Source: an uncultured Oscillospiraceae bacterium | GTDB lineage: Bacteria; Bacillota; Clostridia; Oscillospirales; Oscillospiraceae | Direction of reading: 5' to 3' | Assembly: GCA_905233785.1 (NCBI GenBank) | Contig: CAJOCV010000060.1 | Coordinates: forward strand, 1-19,213 | Length of the DNA: 19,213 nucleotides | Shown here: in pieces, positions 1 through 9,936 of the stretch | How positions within the stretch are numbered: the first letter of the stretch is position 1 | Layout of the letters: every line of letters starts with the position of its first letter | Program-made: the position numbers and the translations under genes | Notes under the pieces: model-generated | Database searches by the model: none | Told to the model about the DNA's origin: nothing | Seen by the model: the letters and a program-made list of their open reading frames with translations, nothing else

Positions 1-788
1 AAGATGCCCGTACAGGTTTCAGCAGATTCGCCGTCCCAGACAAGACCGAAGCTGCCACGCATGATATGCGGCAATTCATCCGGCGGAAAAGCGCCAAAAT
101 AGCGGCTTCCTGCCGGCAATTGACCCGAAAAGTCCACACCGTATAGATTGAAGCCGCAGTTTGAGGGCAGATTGTAGGCGTAGGTGGATTTATGTCGGCG
201 GAGGTTGGAGGCAATGATGACAGGCTTATCCTTACCGAGCTTGCCCTTTCGCTCCATCGGGTCGTAGTCCGGAATCAGATAATCGAAAATATCCATTGTG
301 ATGAGCTTGTCGCTCCGGACTCCCTTGTCAATCAGAGTCTGAACCATAGGCGGATTGTGCAGAATGATTCGAGAGGCGCGCTTCATGGTCTCAAGTTCGG
401 TGATCGTTGTCTTCACTTTTCTCACCAGCGAAGTAGAGACACGCTTCCCGTGACGCACGGACTCAAGGTCGTGAAGCAGAATGACATAGCGGATGTTGTT
501 TTTCTCCAGATGATGAAACAGCTGATGACACAGGACAGTCGTCTGCTGAAACGGGAACTGTATAAACAGCACATCCCCATCCTTCAGCTTGGAAAAGCCT
601 GCCTTCATACTCTCATAGATATGGATCTGGCGCGAGAGCCTGTCCATGCCGTCTAAATTCCCATAGGCGACGGTGAGCGCCTGAAAGCCAAGCTCATCCC
701 AGATCTGCTCAAAATCTGCGCGCGCCTTCTCCCCACCGGTATTGATGGAGCCTTTGTTGACGTTGAGCTCTTTCAAATAATAATACAT
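1..788 (-). CDS. Gtf3-like glycosyltransferase, 3' end cut by window edge
   Basis: About 262 residues are visible, open to the window edge without a stop, so the C-terminal part is missing. The protein begins MYYYLKELNVNKGS and has GGEKARADFEQIW near residue 18, LLHDLESVRHG near residue 105 and ASNLRRHKSTYAYNLP near residue 192. This pattern fits the Gtf3/beta-1,6-galactofuranosyltransferase-like group that uses nucleotide sugars to extend surface polysaccharide or glycoprotein glycans. The N-terminal half would be the acceptor-side fold; the part after ~185 begins the nucleotide-sugar domain. There is no signal peptide, so it should act in the cytoplasm. The ATG at 788 has a GGAGGG Shine-Dalgarno about 10 nt upstream. 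Family assignment is by recognition of the overall pattern; donor and acceptor cannot be told. Confidence 0.72.
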   Translation of the reverse strand, partial: MYYYLKELNVNKGSINTGGEKARADFEQIWDELGFQALTVAYGNLDGMDRLSRQIHIYESMKAGFSKLKDGDVLFIQFPFQQTTVLCHQLFHHLEKNNIRYVILLHDLESVRHGKRVSTSLVRKVKTTITELETMKRASRIILHNPPMVQTLIDKGVRSDKLITMDIFDYLIPDYDPMERKGKLGKDKPVIIASNLRRHKSTYAYNLPSNCGFNLYGVDFSGQLPAGSRYFGAFPPDELPHIMRGSFGLVWDGESAETCTGI

Positions 789-859
789 GCTATCTATCCC
801 TCCAGTTTGGAAAAGAAAATGAACAAGCTGATGAAACGATTCCTCCACAGACCGCTATG

Positions 860-968
860 AAGCTTTCCGGTCAGGTTTGTGCCATGCTTTGTGATCGCCT
901 TTGACAATACCCAAAGGATTGCCGGCAGGCGCTGCTTCGTCCGAGTCATATCTGCCTCGAAATCTTAC
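860..968 (-). repeat. Dispersed palindromic repeat, copy A
   Basis: The stretch 860-930 aligns with the reverse complement of 5529-5599 at 62 of 71 positions by hand count, and weaker similarity continues to about 968. It contains a conserved apex of the form CAAT, about nine bases, ATTG, and partly degraded outer arms based on AAGCTTTCC. It is named minus so that both copies read in the same sense (copy B is plus). It sits inside the glycosyltransferase leader. Mismatches fall at all three codon positions of the frame that stays open through both copies, so this is a DNA repeat rather than a conserved gene. Confidence 0.7.
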
Positions 969-1070
969 AAAGCCCCTTCTTGAAGAATCGTATCAAGGCC
1001 GGTTTCCCACAGAACATGCGTGGGCATAGAAGATATATCGGCCGGGAAGTCTCTGATGTTATTCAATGAT

Positions 1071-1098
1071 ATTATAACAATTCAGAAGATAAAGTCAA
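1071..1098 (-). promoter_or_regulatory. Sigma-A type promoter for the glycosyltransferase
   Basis: Reading the minus strand, TTGACT (1098-1093) is followed after 16 nt by TATAAT (1076-1071). Transcription should begin near 1064, giving an unusually long leader of about 276 nt before the glycosyltransferase start at 788. The leader contains the dispersed palindromic repeat at 860-968. Confidence 0.6.
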
Positions 1099-1137
1099 CG
1101 AATTACACAAAAAATTTTAACTATGGCTCTCGACGGC

Positions 1138-1183
1138 AAAACAAAGGGGGCTGTGAAAAAACCGAAGTTTTTTCACAGCCCCC
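1138..1183 (-). terminator. Intrinsic terminator with UUCG tetraloop, downstream of glnN
   Basis: On the minus strand the RNA forms a 16-bp stem, GGGGGCUGUGAAAAAA paired with UUUUUUCACAGCCCCC. It is extended by a C-G pair closing an extra-stable UUCG tetraloop and followed by UUUGUUUU. It lies about 110 nt beyond the glnN stop codon at 1293. The 110 nt between stop and hairpin show no gene. Confidence 0.88.
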
Positions 1184-1292
1184 TTCGCTTTCAAACGATT
1201 CTGCAATGAGGCGTAAGCTTTTTACGACCGTTTCGCGCTTCAGACGGCTGGAAAAGCACATCAGAAGAGAGATTTCTCGCTCTCCGAAACGA

Positions 1293-3386
<2,094 letters not shown>

Positions 3387-3465
3387 AGCAAATCCCTCTT
3401 TCCGCTTCAATGAAAGGGCGACAAAGAAAACATACGCCGGTACGCCGCCTCTGCCGCCCAAGAAA

Positions 3466-3494
3466 ATTTTATGACAGGATGCACAATTTGTCAA
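3466..3494 (-). promoter_or_regulatory. Promoter of glnN
   Basis: A consensus TTGACA (3494-3489) is followed by a 17-nt spacer and TAAAAT (3471-3466) on the minus strand. The start would be near 3459, giving a leader of about 73 nt. The leader is G+C-rich and its ends (GGGCG and CGCCC) can pair, but I recognise no riboswitch. Confidence 0.75.
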
Positions 3495-3510
3495 CCTGTA
3501 TTTTGTGAAA

Positions 3511-3540
3511 ATCGGAGACGCGAACTCTTGCGTCTCCGAT
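3511..3540 (-). terminator. Terminator hairpin downstream of trxA
   Basis: A perfect 11-bp stem (ATCGGAGACGC and its complement) with an 8-nt loop is followed on the minus strand by TTTTCACAAAA. It lies between the trxA stop and the glnN promoter, so it would separate the two genes. The U-run is short, so efficiency may be modest. Confidence 0.65.
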
Positions 3541-3599
3541 CATTCATGATAAGAAATAAGAAGATTGCGATTTACGAGATGGATTTGCGACGTATGAGG

Positions 3600-3630
3600 C
3601 GCTTTCTGCCGCGAACAACAGGCAGAAGCG
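3600..3630 (-). other. Hairpin just after the trxA stop codon
   Basis: CGCTTCTGCC pairs with GGCAGAAAGCG across a 10-nt loop with one bulged base, starting 5 nt after the trxA stop. No U-run follows, so it is more likely an mRNA 3'-end stabiliser acting with the true terminator at 3511-3540 than a terminator on its own. Confidence 0.4.
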
Positions 3631-3634
3631 TTTC

Positions 3635-3946
3635 TCAGGCAAACATTGCCTCGATGGAAGCCTTGGGCTGTACGCCAACGGAAGCCTTCACTACCTCGCC
3701 GCCCCGGAAAACCATCAGCGTGGGAATGCTGGCAATACCGTACTTGGCGGCAATCTCCGGCTCCTCATCCACGTCCAGCTTGCAGACCTTGACCTTGCCC
3801 TCCTGCTCTTCGGCAATCTTGGCGATGGTGGGAGCCAGCATACGGCAGGGACCACACCAGGTCGCCCAGAAATCCACCAGGACGGGGATTTCCGATTTCA
3901 GAACTTCCTGCTCAAAATTGTCTTCACTCAAAATGATTTCAGCCAT
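3635..3946 (-). CDS. trxA: Thioredoxin
   Basis: A 103-residue classical thioredoxin, a cytoplasmic dithiol-disulfide oxidoreductase that serves as electron donor to reductases. The redox-active WCGPC motif is at residues 30-34 (Cys31 and Cys34) within VDFWATWCGPCRMLAP. The cis-proline region IASIPTLMVF and the later GGEVVKASVG are in the expected places, and the length is normal for the family. The start at 3946 (MAEIILSEDN) is preferred over an in-frame ATG 15 codons earlier because AAGGAAG lies just upstream of it and the family begins there. No thioredoxin reductase gene is present, so the partner must be encoded elsewhere. Confidence 0.96.
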   Translation of the reverse strand: MAEIILSEDNFEQEVLKSEIPVLVDFWATWCGPCRMLAPTIAKIAEEQEGKVKVCKLDVDEEPEIAAKYGIASIPTLMVFRGGEVVKASVGVQPKASIEAMFA

Positions 3947-4005
3947 GACGAATCTTCCTTTCTTTGTCCTTTGCAAATAGATTGCATGCAACCAATGACG
4001 GCATC

Positions 4006-4033
4006 AGTATAGCAGATCTATGGAATAAGTCAA
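4006..4033 (-). promoter_or_regulatory. Promoter of trxA
   Basis: TTGACT (4033-4028), a 16-nt spacer and TATACT (4011-4006) read on the minus strand, with initiation near 3999 and a leader of about 53 nt. It lies just beyond the metK stop. No strong terminator separates metK from this promoter, so some metK transcripts may read into trxA. Confidence 0.6.
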
Positions 4034-4069
4034 GTCTTGACCTGTTAATCTTCTGCAAATCGGAAAAGA

Positions 4070-5221
4070 TTATTCCTGTATCGCTTTCAGCAGCGCTTCC
4101 ACCTTGTCGGTCTTCTCCCAGCAAACGCCAAGGTCTTCCCTGCCCATGTGACCGTAGGCGGCGAGAGCACGGTAAATGGGCTTTCTCAGTTGAAGATCAC
4201 GAATGATCGCGGCCGGGCGGAAATCAAAAACCCGCTTCACAGCCGCTTCTATCGTTTCATCGGGCACAGTACCGGTGCCGAAGGTCTCCACCAGCACGGA
4301 GACCGGCTCCGCTATGCCGATCGCGTAAGCAAGCTGGATCTGACAGCGACGGGCAAGCCCGGCAGCCACAACGTTCTTCGCAGCCCAGCGAGCGGCATAA
4401 GCAGCGGAACGATCAACCTTTGTCGGATCCTTTCCGGAGAAAGCGCCGCCGCCGTGGGGCGCGCTGCCGCCATAGGTATCGACGATGATTTTGCGCCCGG
4501 TAAGGCCCGAGTCCCCTTGCGGCCCGCCGATCACAAAACGGCCGGTTGGGTTTACATAATATTTCGTATTCCTATCCAGCAGTTCTGCTGGGATCACAGG
4601 CTTGATGACAAGCTCGATCATATCCTCACGAATCTGCTCCAGAGCAACCTCCGGTGAGTGCTGCGCGGAGATAACCACGGTGTCCACGCGCACAGGATGA
4701 CGCTGCTCGTCATATTCCACTGTGACCTGGGTCTTGCCGTCGGGACGCAGGTATTTGACAACACCCTCCTTACGGATCGCAGTGAGACGCTTGGCAAGCT
4801 TGTGGGACAGCGAAATGGGAAGGGGCATTTTTTCCGGCGTTTCGTCGCAGGCATAGCCGAACATCATGCCCTGATCCCCCGCGCCTCCAACCTCATCATT
4901 GGTGCCGAGCGCGATGTCGCCGGACTGTTCATCAATGTTCACGATGATACCGCAGGTATCGCAGTCAAAGCCGTATTTGGCGCGGTCATAGCCGATGTCG
5001 CGGATCACGCCGCGCGCGATCTTCTGAATGTCCACGTAGCAGCTTGTGCTGATTTCTCCCATGATATGCACAAGGCCGGTGGAGCAGGTTGTCTCACAGG
5101 CAACGCGGCCGTCGGGATCCTCGGCTAAAATCGCGTCCAGCACCGCGTCTGAAATCTGGTCACAGATCTTATCGGGATGCCCTTCGGTGACGGATTCGGA
5201 TGTAAACAGAAAATGGCTCAT
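4070..5221 (-). CDS. metK: S-adenosylmethionine synthetase
   Basis: The enzyme makes S-adenosylmethionine from methionine and ATP in the cytoplasm. At 383 residues it is close to the usual length (about 385-400). Signature motifs are GHPDKICDQISDAVLDA (14-30), GAGDQGMMFGYA (113-124, the methionine/ATP loop) and GGGAFSGKDPTKVDRS (256-271, the phosphate-binding glycine-rich loop with catalytic Lys and Asp). The ATG at 5221 is chosen because AGGAGGG lies 8 nt upstream and the family begins MxxxLFTSESVTEGHPDK; an ATG 18 codons earlier would begin inside the riboswitch terminator. Expression is controlled by the SAM-I riboswitch in its leader, so the product represses its own synthesis. Confidence 0.98.
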   Translation of the reverse strand: MSHFLFTSESVTEGHPDKICDQISDAVLDAILAEDPDGRVACETTCSTGLVHIMGEISTSCYVDIQKIARGVIRDIGYDRAKYGFDCDTCGIIVNIDEQSGDIALGTNDEVGGAGDQGMMFGYACDETPEKMPLPISLSHKLAKRLTAIRKEGVVKYLRPDGKTQVTVEYDEQRHPVRVDTVVISAQHSPEVALEQIREDMIELVIKPVIPAELLDRNTKYYVNPTGRFVIGGPQGDSGLTGRKIIVDTYGGSAPHGGGAFSGKDPTKVDRSAAYAARWAAKNVVAAGLARRCQIQLAYAIGIAEPVSVLVETFGTGTVPDETIEAAVKRVFDFRPAAIIRDLQLRKPIYRALAAYGHMGREDLGVCWEKTDKVEALLKAIQE

Positions 5222-5246
5222 ATCTTTAACCCTCCTAAAAGAATAC

Positions 5247-5272
5247 AAAAAAACGCCCCGCTCGGCGGGGCG
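5247..5272 (-). terminator. Riboswitch-controlled terminator before metK
   Basis: An 8-bp G+C-only stem (CGCCCCGC with GCGGGGCG, loop CGA) is followed on the minus strand by seven U residues. It lies between the SAM-I aptamer and the metK ribosome binding site and is the expression platform: high SAM should favour termination. Confidence 0.93.
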
Positions 5273-5294
5273 CAATCAAGTCTTCTGGAAAAGC

Positions 5295-5386
5295 CTCATC
5301 TTTCGTCTCACCGCCGGATTTGGCACCTTGCGAAAACGCAGGTTGCCGGGCTTCACAGGGCCGTTCCCTCCACCACTCTTGATAAG
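5295..5386 (-). ncRNA. SAM-I (S-box) riboswitch aptamer
   Basis: On the minus strand P1 is CUUAUC (5386-5381) pairing with GAUGAG (5300-5295). Between them are the conserved AAGAGTGGTGGAGGGA, CCCGGCAACC, a P3 hairpin (CCUGCG/CGCAAGG), GGTGCCAAATCC and ACGAAAGATGAG, in the S-box order and spacing. It senses S-adenosylmethionine and controls transcription of metK through the terminator at 5247-5272. ATCAAG on the 5' side of P1 can also pair with CTTGAT just before the terminator, a possible alternative fold. Confidence 0.96.
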
Positions 5387-5405
5387 GTGTTCAATTGTCG
5401 AAAAC

Positions 5406-5434
5406 ATTATAGCAGATGATCGGAAGCTTTGCAA
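5406..5434 (-). promoter_or_regulatory. Promoter of the metK leader
   Basis: TTGCAA (5434-5429), a 17-nt spacer and TATAAT (5411-5406) lie on the minus strand, about 20 nt before the S-box aptamer. The transcript should start near 5399. Confidence 0.72.
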
Positions 5435-5490
5435 GTTTTTTATAGTCGGCAGCGTTGTTTTCTGGCAAGCAAGCACCTTCAGGTGCCGGA

Positions 5491-5600
5491 AAAGCTTTCC
5501 GAGGAAGATTTGCGTCAGGCGAGGCGGTGCCTGCCGACAATCCTTTGTGTATTGGCAAAGGCAGCCACGAAGCATGGCGCAAATCTGACCGGAAAGCTTC
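5491..5600 (+). repeat. Dispersed palindromic repeat, copy B
   Basis: A ~110-bp imperfect palindrome. The left arm (AAGCTTTCC, then AGATTTGCG, 5492-5514) pairs with the right arm (CGCAAATCT, then GGAAAGCTT, 5579-5599), and an inner apex has CAAT and ATTG flanking ACACAAAGG. Positions 5529-5599 match copy A (930-860, opposite strand) at 62 of 71 bases. A further small palindrome, GCACCTTCAGGTGC (5473-5486), adjoins its left end. It lies directly after the activase-like gene (18 nt past its stop) and upstream of the metK promoter. As RNA on the minus strand it would fold into a long stem at the 3' end of the activase transcript; I see no other terminator for that gene. Confidence 0.72.
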
Positions 5601-5617
5601 CCTCCGATTTTACAATA

Positions 5618-8600
5618 TTATACCGCTGTTTCCGCGCATTCCTCCATGCTCTTACGGGCGGCGGAGAGCATGAGCTTAATGCGGTTGAGCTGGTTGACTT
5701 CACTTGCGCCAGGGTCATAGTCAACGGCGGCAATATTGGCCTGCGGGTAAGCGCTGCGCAGGGCTTTAATCACACCCTTGCCAACGACGTGGTTGGGCAG
5801 ACAGGCAAAGGGCTGAATACAGACGATATTCGGTACGCCGCTCAGCAGCAGCTCCACCATCTCTCCGGTCAAAAACCAGCCCTCGCCGTACTGGTTGCCG
5901 ATAGAGAGGAAGGGCTTTGCAAGCGCCGCAATCTCCTCAATTTTCATGGGCAGTTCAAAGCGTCTGCTTTTTGCGAGGGCGTTCAGGGCGGGCTTGCGCA
6001 GGGCGCGGATCGCGTCCACACCGATTTTTGCGGTTGCGGCCGCTGTCCAGCTCGCGCCGAGGAACTCATGCTGATAGTCGTTGTTGTAGACGCAGTAGTT
6101 AAGAAAATCCATCAGGTCAGGCACCACGGCCTCCGCGCCCTCGCTCTCCAGCAGCTCGACCAGATGATTGTTGGCAAGGGGCATATATTTGACCAGGATT
6201 TCTCCCACCACGCCGACGCGCGGCTTGCGCAGCGCTTCATCAATGGGAAAGGTATCGAAGGCCTCTACGATCCGCTCACACAGCGCCTTGTACTGTCTCT
6301 TGCTCTGATTGCTCATCAGCGAGTCAATGCACATCTGGCGCAGGTCTTCATACAGGGCGTTTGCGGTTCCGGGAGTACGTTCGTACGGCCTCACCCGGTA
6401 GAGGCAGCGCATGAAGAGGTCGCCATAGACGATGGCGCGTCCCGCGTCCATCAGCATGGACGGCGTAATGTGAAAGCCTGCGTTCTTCTCCATGCCGTTG
6501 GCGTTCAGGGAAATGACCGGGATATGGGACAGATTCGCTTTGTCCAAGGCGCGGCGAATAAAGCTCACATAATTGCTCGCGCGGCAGCAGCCGCCGGTCT
6601 GGGTCATCATAATGGCAAGCCTGTCCGTATCGTACCGTCCGGAGGTCACGGCCTCCATGATCTGGCCGACGGCGGTCATGGCAGGGAAGCAGGCGTCGTT
6701 GTTGACAAAGCGCAGGCCGGTGTCGATGGCGACGCGATTGTCATTGGAGAGGATTTGCATATGATAGCCGTACTTTCGGAAAACCGGCTCAAGCAAGGAG
6801 AAATGGATCGGGCTCATCTGGGGGGCGAGAATCGTCCACCCCTGCTTGTACATCTCCTCCGTAAACTCCGTGCGGTGATAGGAAGCGGAGACCGGCTTTG
6901 CGGCGATGTGCTTTTCCCGGCGCATATTCATCGCGGCAATCAGACTGCGGACACGGATGCGAGCTGCGCCGAGGTTGCTGACCTCGTCAATCTTGAGCAC
7001 GGTATAAAGCTTGTTGCTGGCCTCCAGAATCTCGGCCACCTGATCGGTGGTCACGGCGTCCAGACCGCAGCCGAAGGAGTTGAGCTGAACAAGCTCCAGA
7101 TCATCCCGACGGCTGACAAACTCCGCCGCAGTATAGAGGCGGGAGTGATAGACCCACTGATCGTTTACGCGTACGGGTCTTCCCGGTTCAAAGTCCACAG
7201 GCAGACTGTCCTCGGTGAAAACCGTGAAGCCGTAGGAGGCAATCAGCTCTGGGATACCGTGATTGATCTCCGGATCAATGTGATAGGGGCGCCCGGCGAG
7301 CACGATGCCGCGCCCGCCCTTTGCCTCCATTTCCCGGAGCAGCCTTGCGCCTTCCTCGCGAATATCCAGCTTTGCCTTGTGCTGTGCCTCCCAGGCAAGG
7401 CGCACGGCTACACGCACCTCGTGCTCCGAGATCCCCCACTCCTCTTCACAGAGCCGTGCGAGGCGATCCCCCGCCGTCTTTTCATTCGTGAAGGCGATGA
7501 AGGGACGGATGTAATGCAGCTCTCCGCGCGCGACGGCTTCCACATTGTTTTTGAGGTTCTCCGGGTAGGAGGTGACGATGGGGCAGTTGTAATGGTTCTG
7601 CGCGCCGCCGGTCTCCTGAAACTCATAGAACACGCAGGGATGAAAGACGGTCTTTACGCCGTGGTTGATGAGCCACTGCACATGGCCATGGGCAAGCTTC
7701 GCGGGGTAGCACTCGGATTCCGAGGGAATGGATTCCATGCCGAGCTCATAGATTTTGCGCGTAGAGAAGGGCGAAAGCTCCACCCGGAAGCCAAGCGCCT
7801 TGAAAAAGGTCGCCCAGAAGGGAAAGTTTTCATACAGATTCAGGACACGGGGAATGCCGATCACGCCGCGCGGCGCGTTTTCCAGCGGCGGATACGCAAA
7901 GAGACGCTGCTTTTTATACTCCACCATATTGGGCGCGCGTTCCGCAGAGACGGCGCCCAAGCCGCGCTCGCAGCGGTTTCCCGTGACATGCCGCCTTCCG
8001 CCGGGAAACCTGTTTACCGTGAGCAGGCAGTTGTTCTGACATCTGCCGCAACGCGCGGTCGCGGTGGTGTAGGTGAGATGGAGGATGTCCTTTAGGGAAA
8101 GCATCGTCGTGGCCTGCCCTCTATAGCGCTGCCGCGCGATCAAGGCCGCGCCGAAAGCGCCCATAATGCCCGAAATGTCCGGGCAGGTGACCTCCACGCC
8201 CGAGATCTGCTCAAAGGCGCGCAGAACGGCCTTGTTGTAAAAGGTGCCGCCCTGGACGACGATATGGCTGCCAAGCTCGGCGGGATCGGTGAGCTTAATG
8301 ACTTTGAAGAGAGCGTTTTTGATAACGGAATAAGCCAGTCCGGCGGAAATGTCGGAAACCTTTGCGCCCTCCTTCTGCGCCTGCTTGACGTTGGAGTTCA
8401 TGAACACCGTACAGCGGGTACCGAGATCAACGGGGTTATCCGCGTACAGAGCCTCCTGCGCAAACTCCTCCGCGGTAAAGCCCAGAGAGTTTGCAAAGTT
8501 TTCAATGAAGGAACCGCAGCCGGAGGAGCAGGCTTCATTCAGAAGCACCGTGTCCACCGAGTGATGGCGCAGCTTGATGCACTTCATGTCCTGTCCGCCA

Positions 8601-9856
8601 ATATCGAGAACGCAGTCCACCTGTGGGTCGAAAAATTCCGCCGCTGTGCAATGGGCGATGGTCTCGACCTCGCCCTCGTCCAGCGCGAAGGCAGATTTAA
8701 GCAGCGTCTCGCCATAGCCCGTGGAGCACGAGCGCACGATTTTCGCGCTATCGGGCAGCACACGGTTTAGCTCCTCCATGGCGCGTATGGCGGTTTTGAC
8801 GGGGTTGCCTTGATTAGCGGAATAGAAGGAGAACAGCAACTCCCCTTTCTCACCGATCAGGGCAAGCTTCGTCGTGGTAGAGCCGGCGTCAATACCGAGA
8901 AAACAACTCCCGGAATACGCGGCAACGTCCCCCTTTTCAACGACCGCCAGGGCATGTCGGTGGCAAAATTCGTCGTAAGCCGCTTCGTCCTCAAACAGCG
9001 CGGGCAGTCGCTTTAATTCAAAAGCCATGGAAACACCGCCGCGCAGGCGTCCGATCAGCGTGTCGATGTGTTTTTCCTCAGCGTCCTTTGCTTCCAATGC
9101 CGCGCCGAGCGCGGCGAAGAGGTGGGAATTTTGTGGATCGACCACCTCCTCCGGCGCTAAGTGAAGCGTCCGGATAAAGGCGTTTTTCAGCTCCGGCAGG
9201 AAGTGCAGCGGTCCGCCCAGGAAAGCCACGCAGCCTCGAATCGGCTTTCCGCAGGCGAGGCCGGAGATCGTCTGATTCACCACAGCCTGAAAAATCGAGG
9301 CGGCAAGGTCGGCCTTTGTCGCGCCTTCGTTAATCAGGGGTTGAATATCGCTCTTGGCAAACACGCCGCAGCGGGCCGCAATGGGATAAATCTGCTCGTA
9401 TTGCTCCGCTTCCTCATTGAGGCCGGTGGCGTCGGTCTGCAGAAGCGCCGCCATCTGATCAATAAAGGAACCGGTTCCCCCTGCGCAGACGCCGTTCATG
9501 CGCTCCTCCATCCCGCCGGTAAAGTAGATGATTTTCGCGTCCTCTCCGCCAAGCTCAATGGCCACATCCGTCTGGGGCGCGACATACCGGAGCGCTGAGG
9601 CAACCGCGACGACCTCCTGAACAAAAGGAATCTCCAACGCCTTGCCAAGATTGATCGAACCGGAGCCTGTGATAGCGGCGCGGAGAGAGATCTCGCCCAA
9701 CCGCTCTTTCGCGTCCTCCAGCAGCTGCGCAAGCGTCTCCTGCGTGTGGGCGCGATGACGCCGATAGTCCTGGAAGAGAATTTCCCCCTGGTTATCCACG
9801 ATCAAAAGCTTTACTGTGGTGGAGCCGATGTCGATACCGGCACGGTAACTGCGCAT
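5618..9856 (-). CDS. Fused tandem 2-hydroxyacyl-CoA dehydratase activase-like protein
   Basis: A 1412-residue protein with two actin-fold ATPase modules of the BcrAD/BadFG/HgdC type. The phosphate loops are GIDIGSTTVKLLIVD (7-21) and GIDAGSTTTKLALIG (321-335). Both modules keep the two cysteines that bind the bridging [4Fe-4S] cluster in HgdC homodimers: CAGGTGSFIDQ with ARCGVF (Cys124, Cys163) and CSSGCGSFIENF with RCTVFMNSN (Cys443 or 447, Cys482), so one chain could form an intramolecular activase pair. A cysteine cluster follows (CGRC at 603-606, Cys610, Cys629), then a DUF2229-like part with SESECYPAKLAHGH (712-725) and an HgdB-like C-terminal region with TQTGGCCRASNY and DYDPGASEVNQLNRIKLML. 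Length and domain order match a widespread clostridial family of unknown substrate. The ATG at 9856 has AAGGGG upstream. It has its own promoter and no dedicated dehydratase subunits beside it. Confidence 0.88.
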   Translation of the reverse strand: MRSYRAGIDIGSTTVKLLIVDNQGEILFQDYRRHRAHTQETLAQLLEDAKERLGEISLRAAITGSGSINLGKALEIPFVQEVVAVASALRYVAPQTDVAIELGGEDAKIIYFTGGMEERMNGVCAGGTGSFIDQMAALLQTDATGLNEEAEQYEQIYPIAARCGVFAKSDIQPLINEGATKADLAASIFQAVVNQTISGLACGKPIRGCVAFLGGPLHFLPELKNAFIRTLHLAPEEVVDPQNSHLFAALGAALEAKDAEEKHIDTLIGRLRGGVSMAFELKRLPALFEDEAAYDEFCHRHALAVVEKGDVAAYSGSCFLGIDAGSTTTKLALIGEKGELLFSFYSANQGNPVKTAIRAMEELNRVLPDSAKIVRSCSTGYGETLLKSAFALDEGEVETIAHCTAAEFFDPQVDCVLDIGGQDMKCIKLRHHSVDTVLLNEACSSGCGSFIENFANSLGFTAEEFAQEALYADNPVDLGTRCTVFMNSNVKQAQKEGAKVSDISAGLAYSVIKNALFKVIKLTDPAELGSHIVVQGGTFYNKAVLRAFEQISGVEVTCPDISGIMGAFGAALIARQRYRGQATTMLSLKDILHLTYTTATARCGRCQNNCLLTVNRFPGGRRHVTGNRCERGLGAVSAERAPNMVEYKKQRLFAYPPLENAPRGVIGIPRVLNLYENFPFWATFFKALGFRVELSPFSTRKIYELGMESIPSESECYPAKLAHGHVQWLINHGVKTVFHPCVFYEFQETGGAQNHYNCPIVTSYPENLKNNVEAVARGELHYIRPFIAFTNEKTAGDRLARLCEEEWGISEHEVRVAVRLAWEAQHKAKLDIREEGARLLREMEAKGGRGIVLAGRPYHIDPEINHGIPELIASYGFTVFTEDSLPVDFEPGRPVRVNDQWVYHSRLYTAAEFVSRRDDLELVQLNSFGCGLDAVTTDQVAEILEASNKLYTVLKIDEVSNLGAARIRVRSLIAAMNMRREKHIAAKPVSASYHRTEFTEEMYKQGWTILAPQMSPIHFSLLEPVFRKYGYHMQILSNDNRVAIDTGLRFVNNDACFPAMTAVGQIMEAVTSGRYDTDRLAIMMTQTGGCCRASNYVSFIRRALDKANLSHIPVISLNANGMEKNAGFHITPSMLMDAGRAIVYGDLFMRCLYRVRPYERTPGTANALYEDLRQMCIDSLMSNQSKRQYKALCERIVEAFDTFPIDEALRKPRVGVVGEILVKYMPLANNHLVELLESEGAEAVVPDLMDFLNYCVYNNDYQHEFLGASWTAAATAKIGVDAIRALRKPALNALAKSRRFELPMKIEEIAALAKPFLSIGNQYGEGWFLTGEMVELLLSGVPNIVCIQPFACLPNHVVGKGVIKALRSAYPQANIAAVDYDPGASEVNQLNRIKLMLSAARKSMEECAETAV

Positions 9857-9892
9857 GATGATTCCCCTTTATGCGATCGAATTTGACAAATT

Positions 9893-9921
9893 ATCTTATC
9901 ATTCTACTTCAATTATTTCAA
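9893..9921 (-). promoter_or_regulatory. Probable promoter of the activase-like gene
   Basis: TTGAAA (9921-9916), a 17-nt spacer and TAAGAT (9898-9893) lie on the minus strand in a clearly A+T-rich stretch. Initiation near 9886 gives a leader of about 30 nt. The -10 element is imperfect. Confidence 0.5.
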
Positions 9922-9936
9922 GTAAAATTTCCGTTC

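Noticed and set aside
794..949. 51-codon ORF as a genuine conserved small gene
   Set aside because: Similarity to copy B is at DNA level with changes at all codon positions, and copy B has no matching start; kept only as a possible leader ORF in the findings.
4036..4072. Terminator after metK
   Set aside because: TAATCTT can pair with AAGATTA over a 13-nt loop, but the stem is A+T-rich, overlaps the stop codon and no U-run follows.
5429..8095. Long plus-strand open frame (888 codons) opposite the activase-like gene
   Set aside because: It runs antisense over a gene with clear motifs, has no family motifs of its own, and its first part is the repeat copy B. It is a high-G+C antisense shadow.
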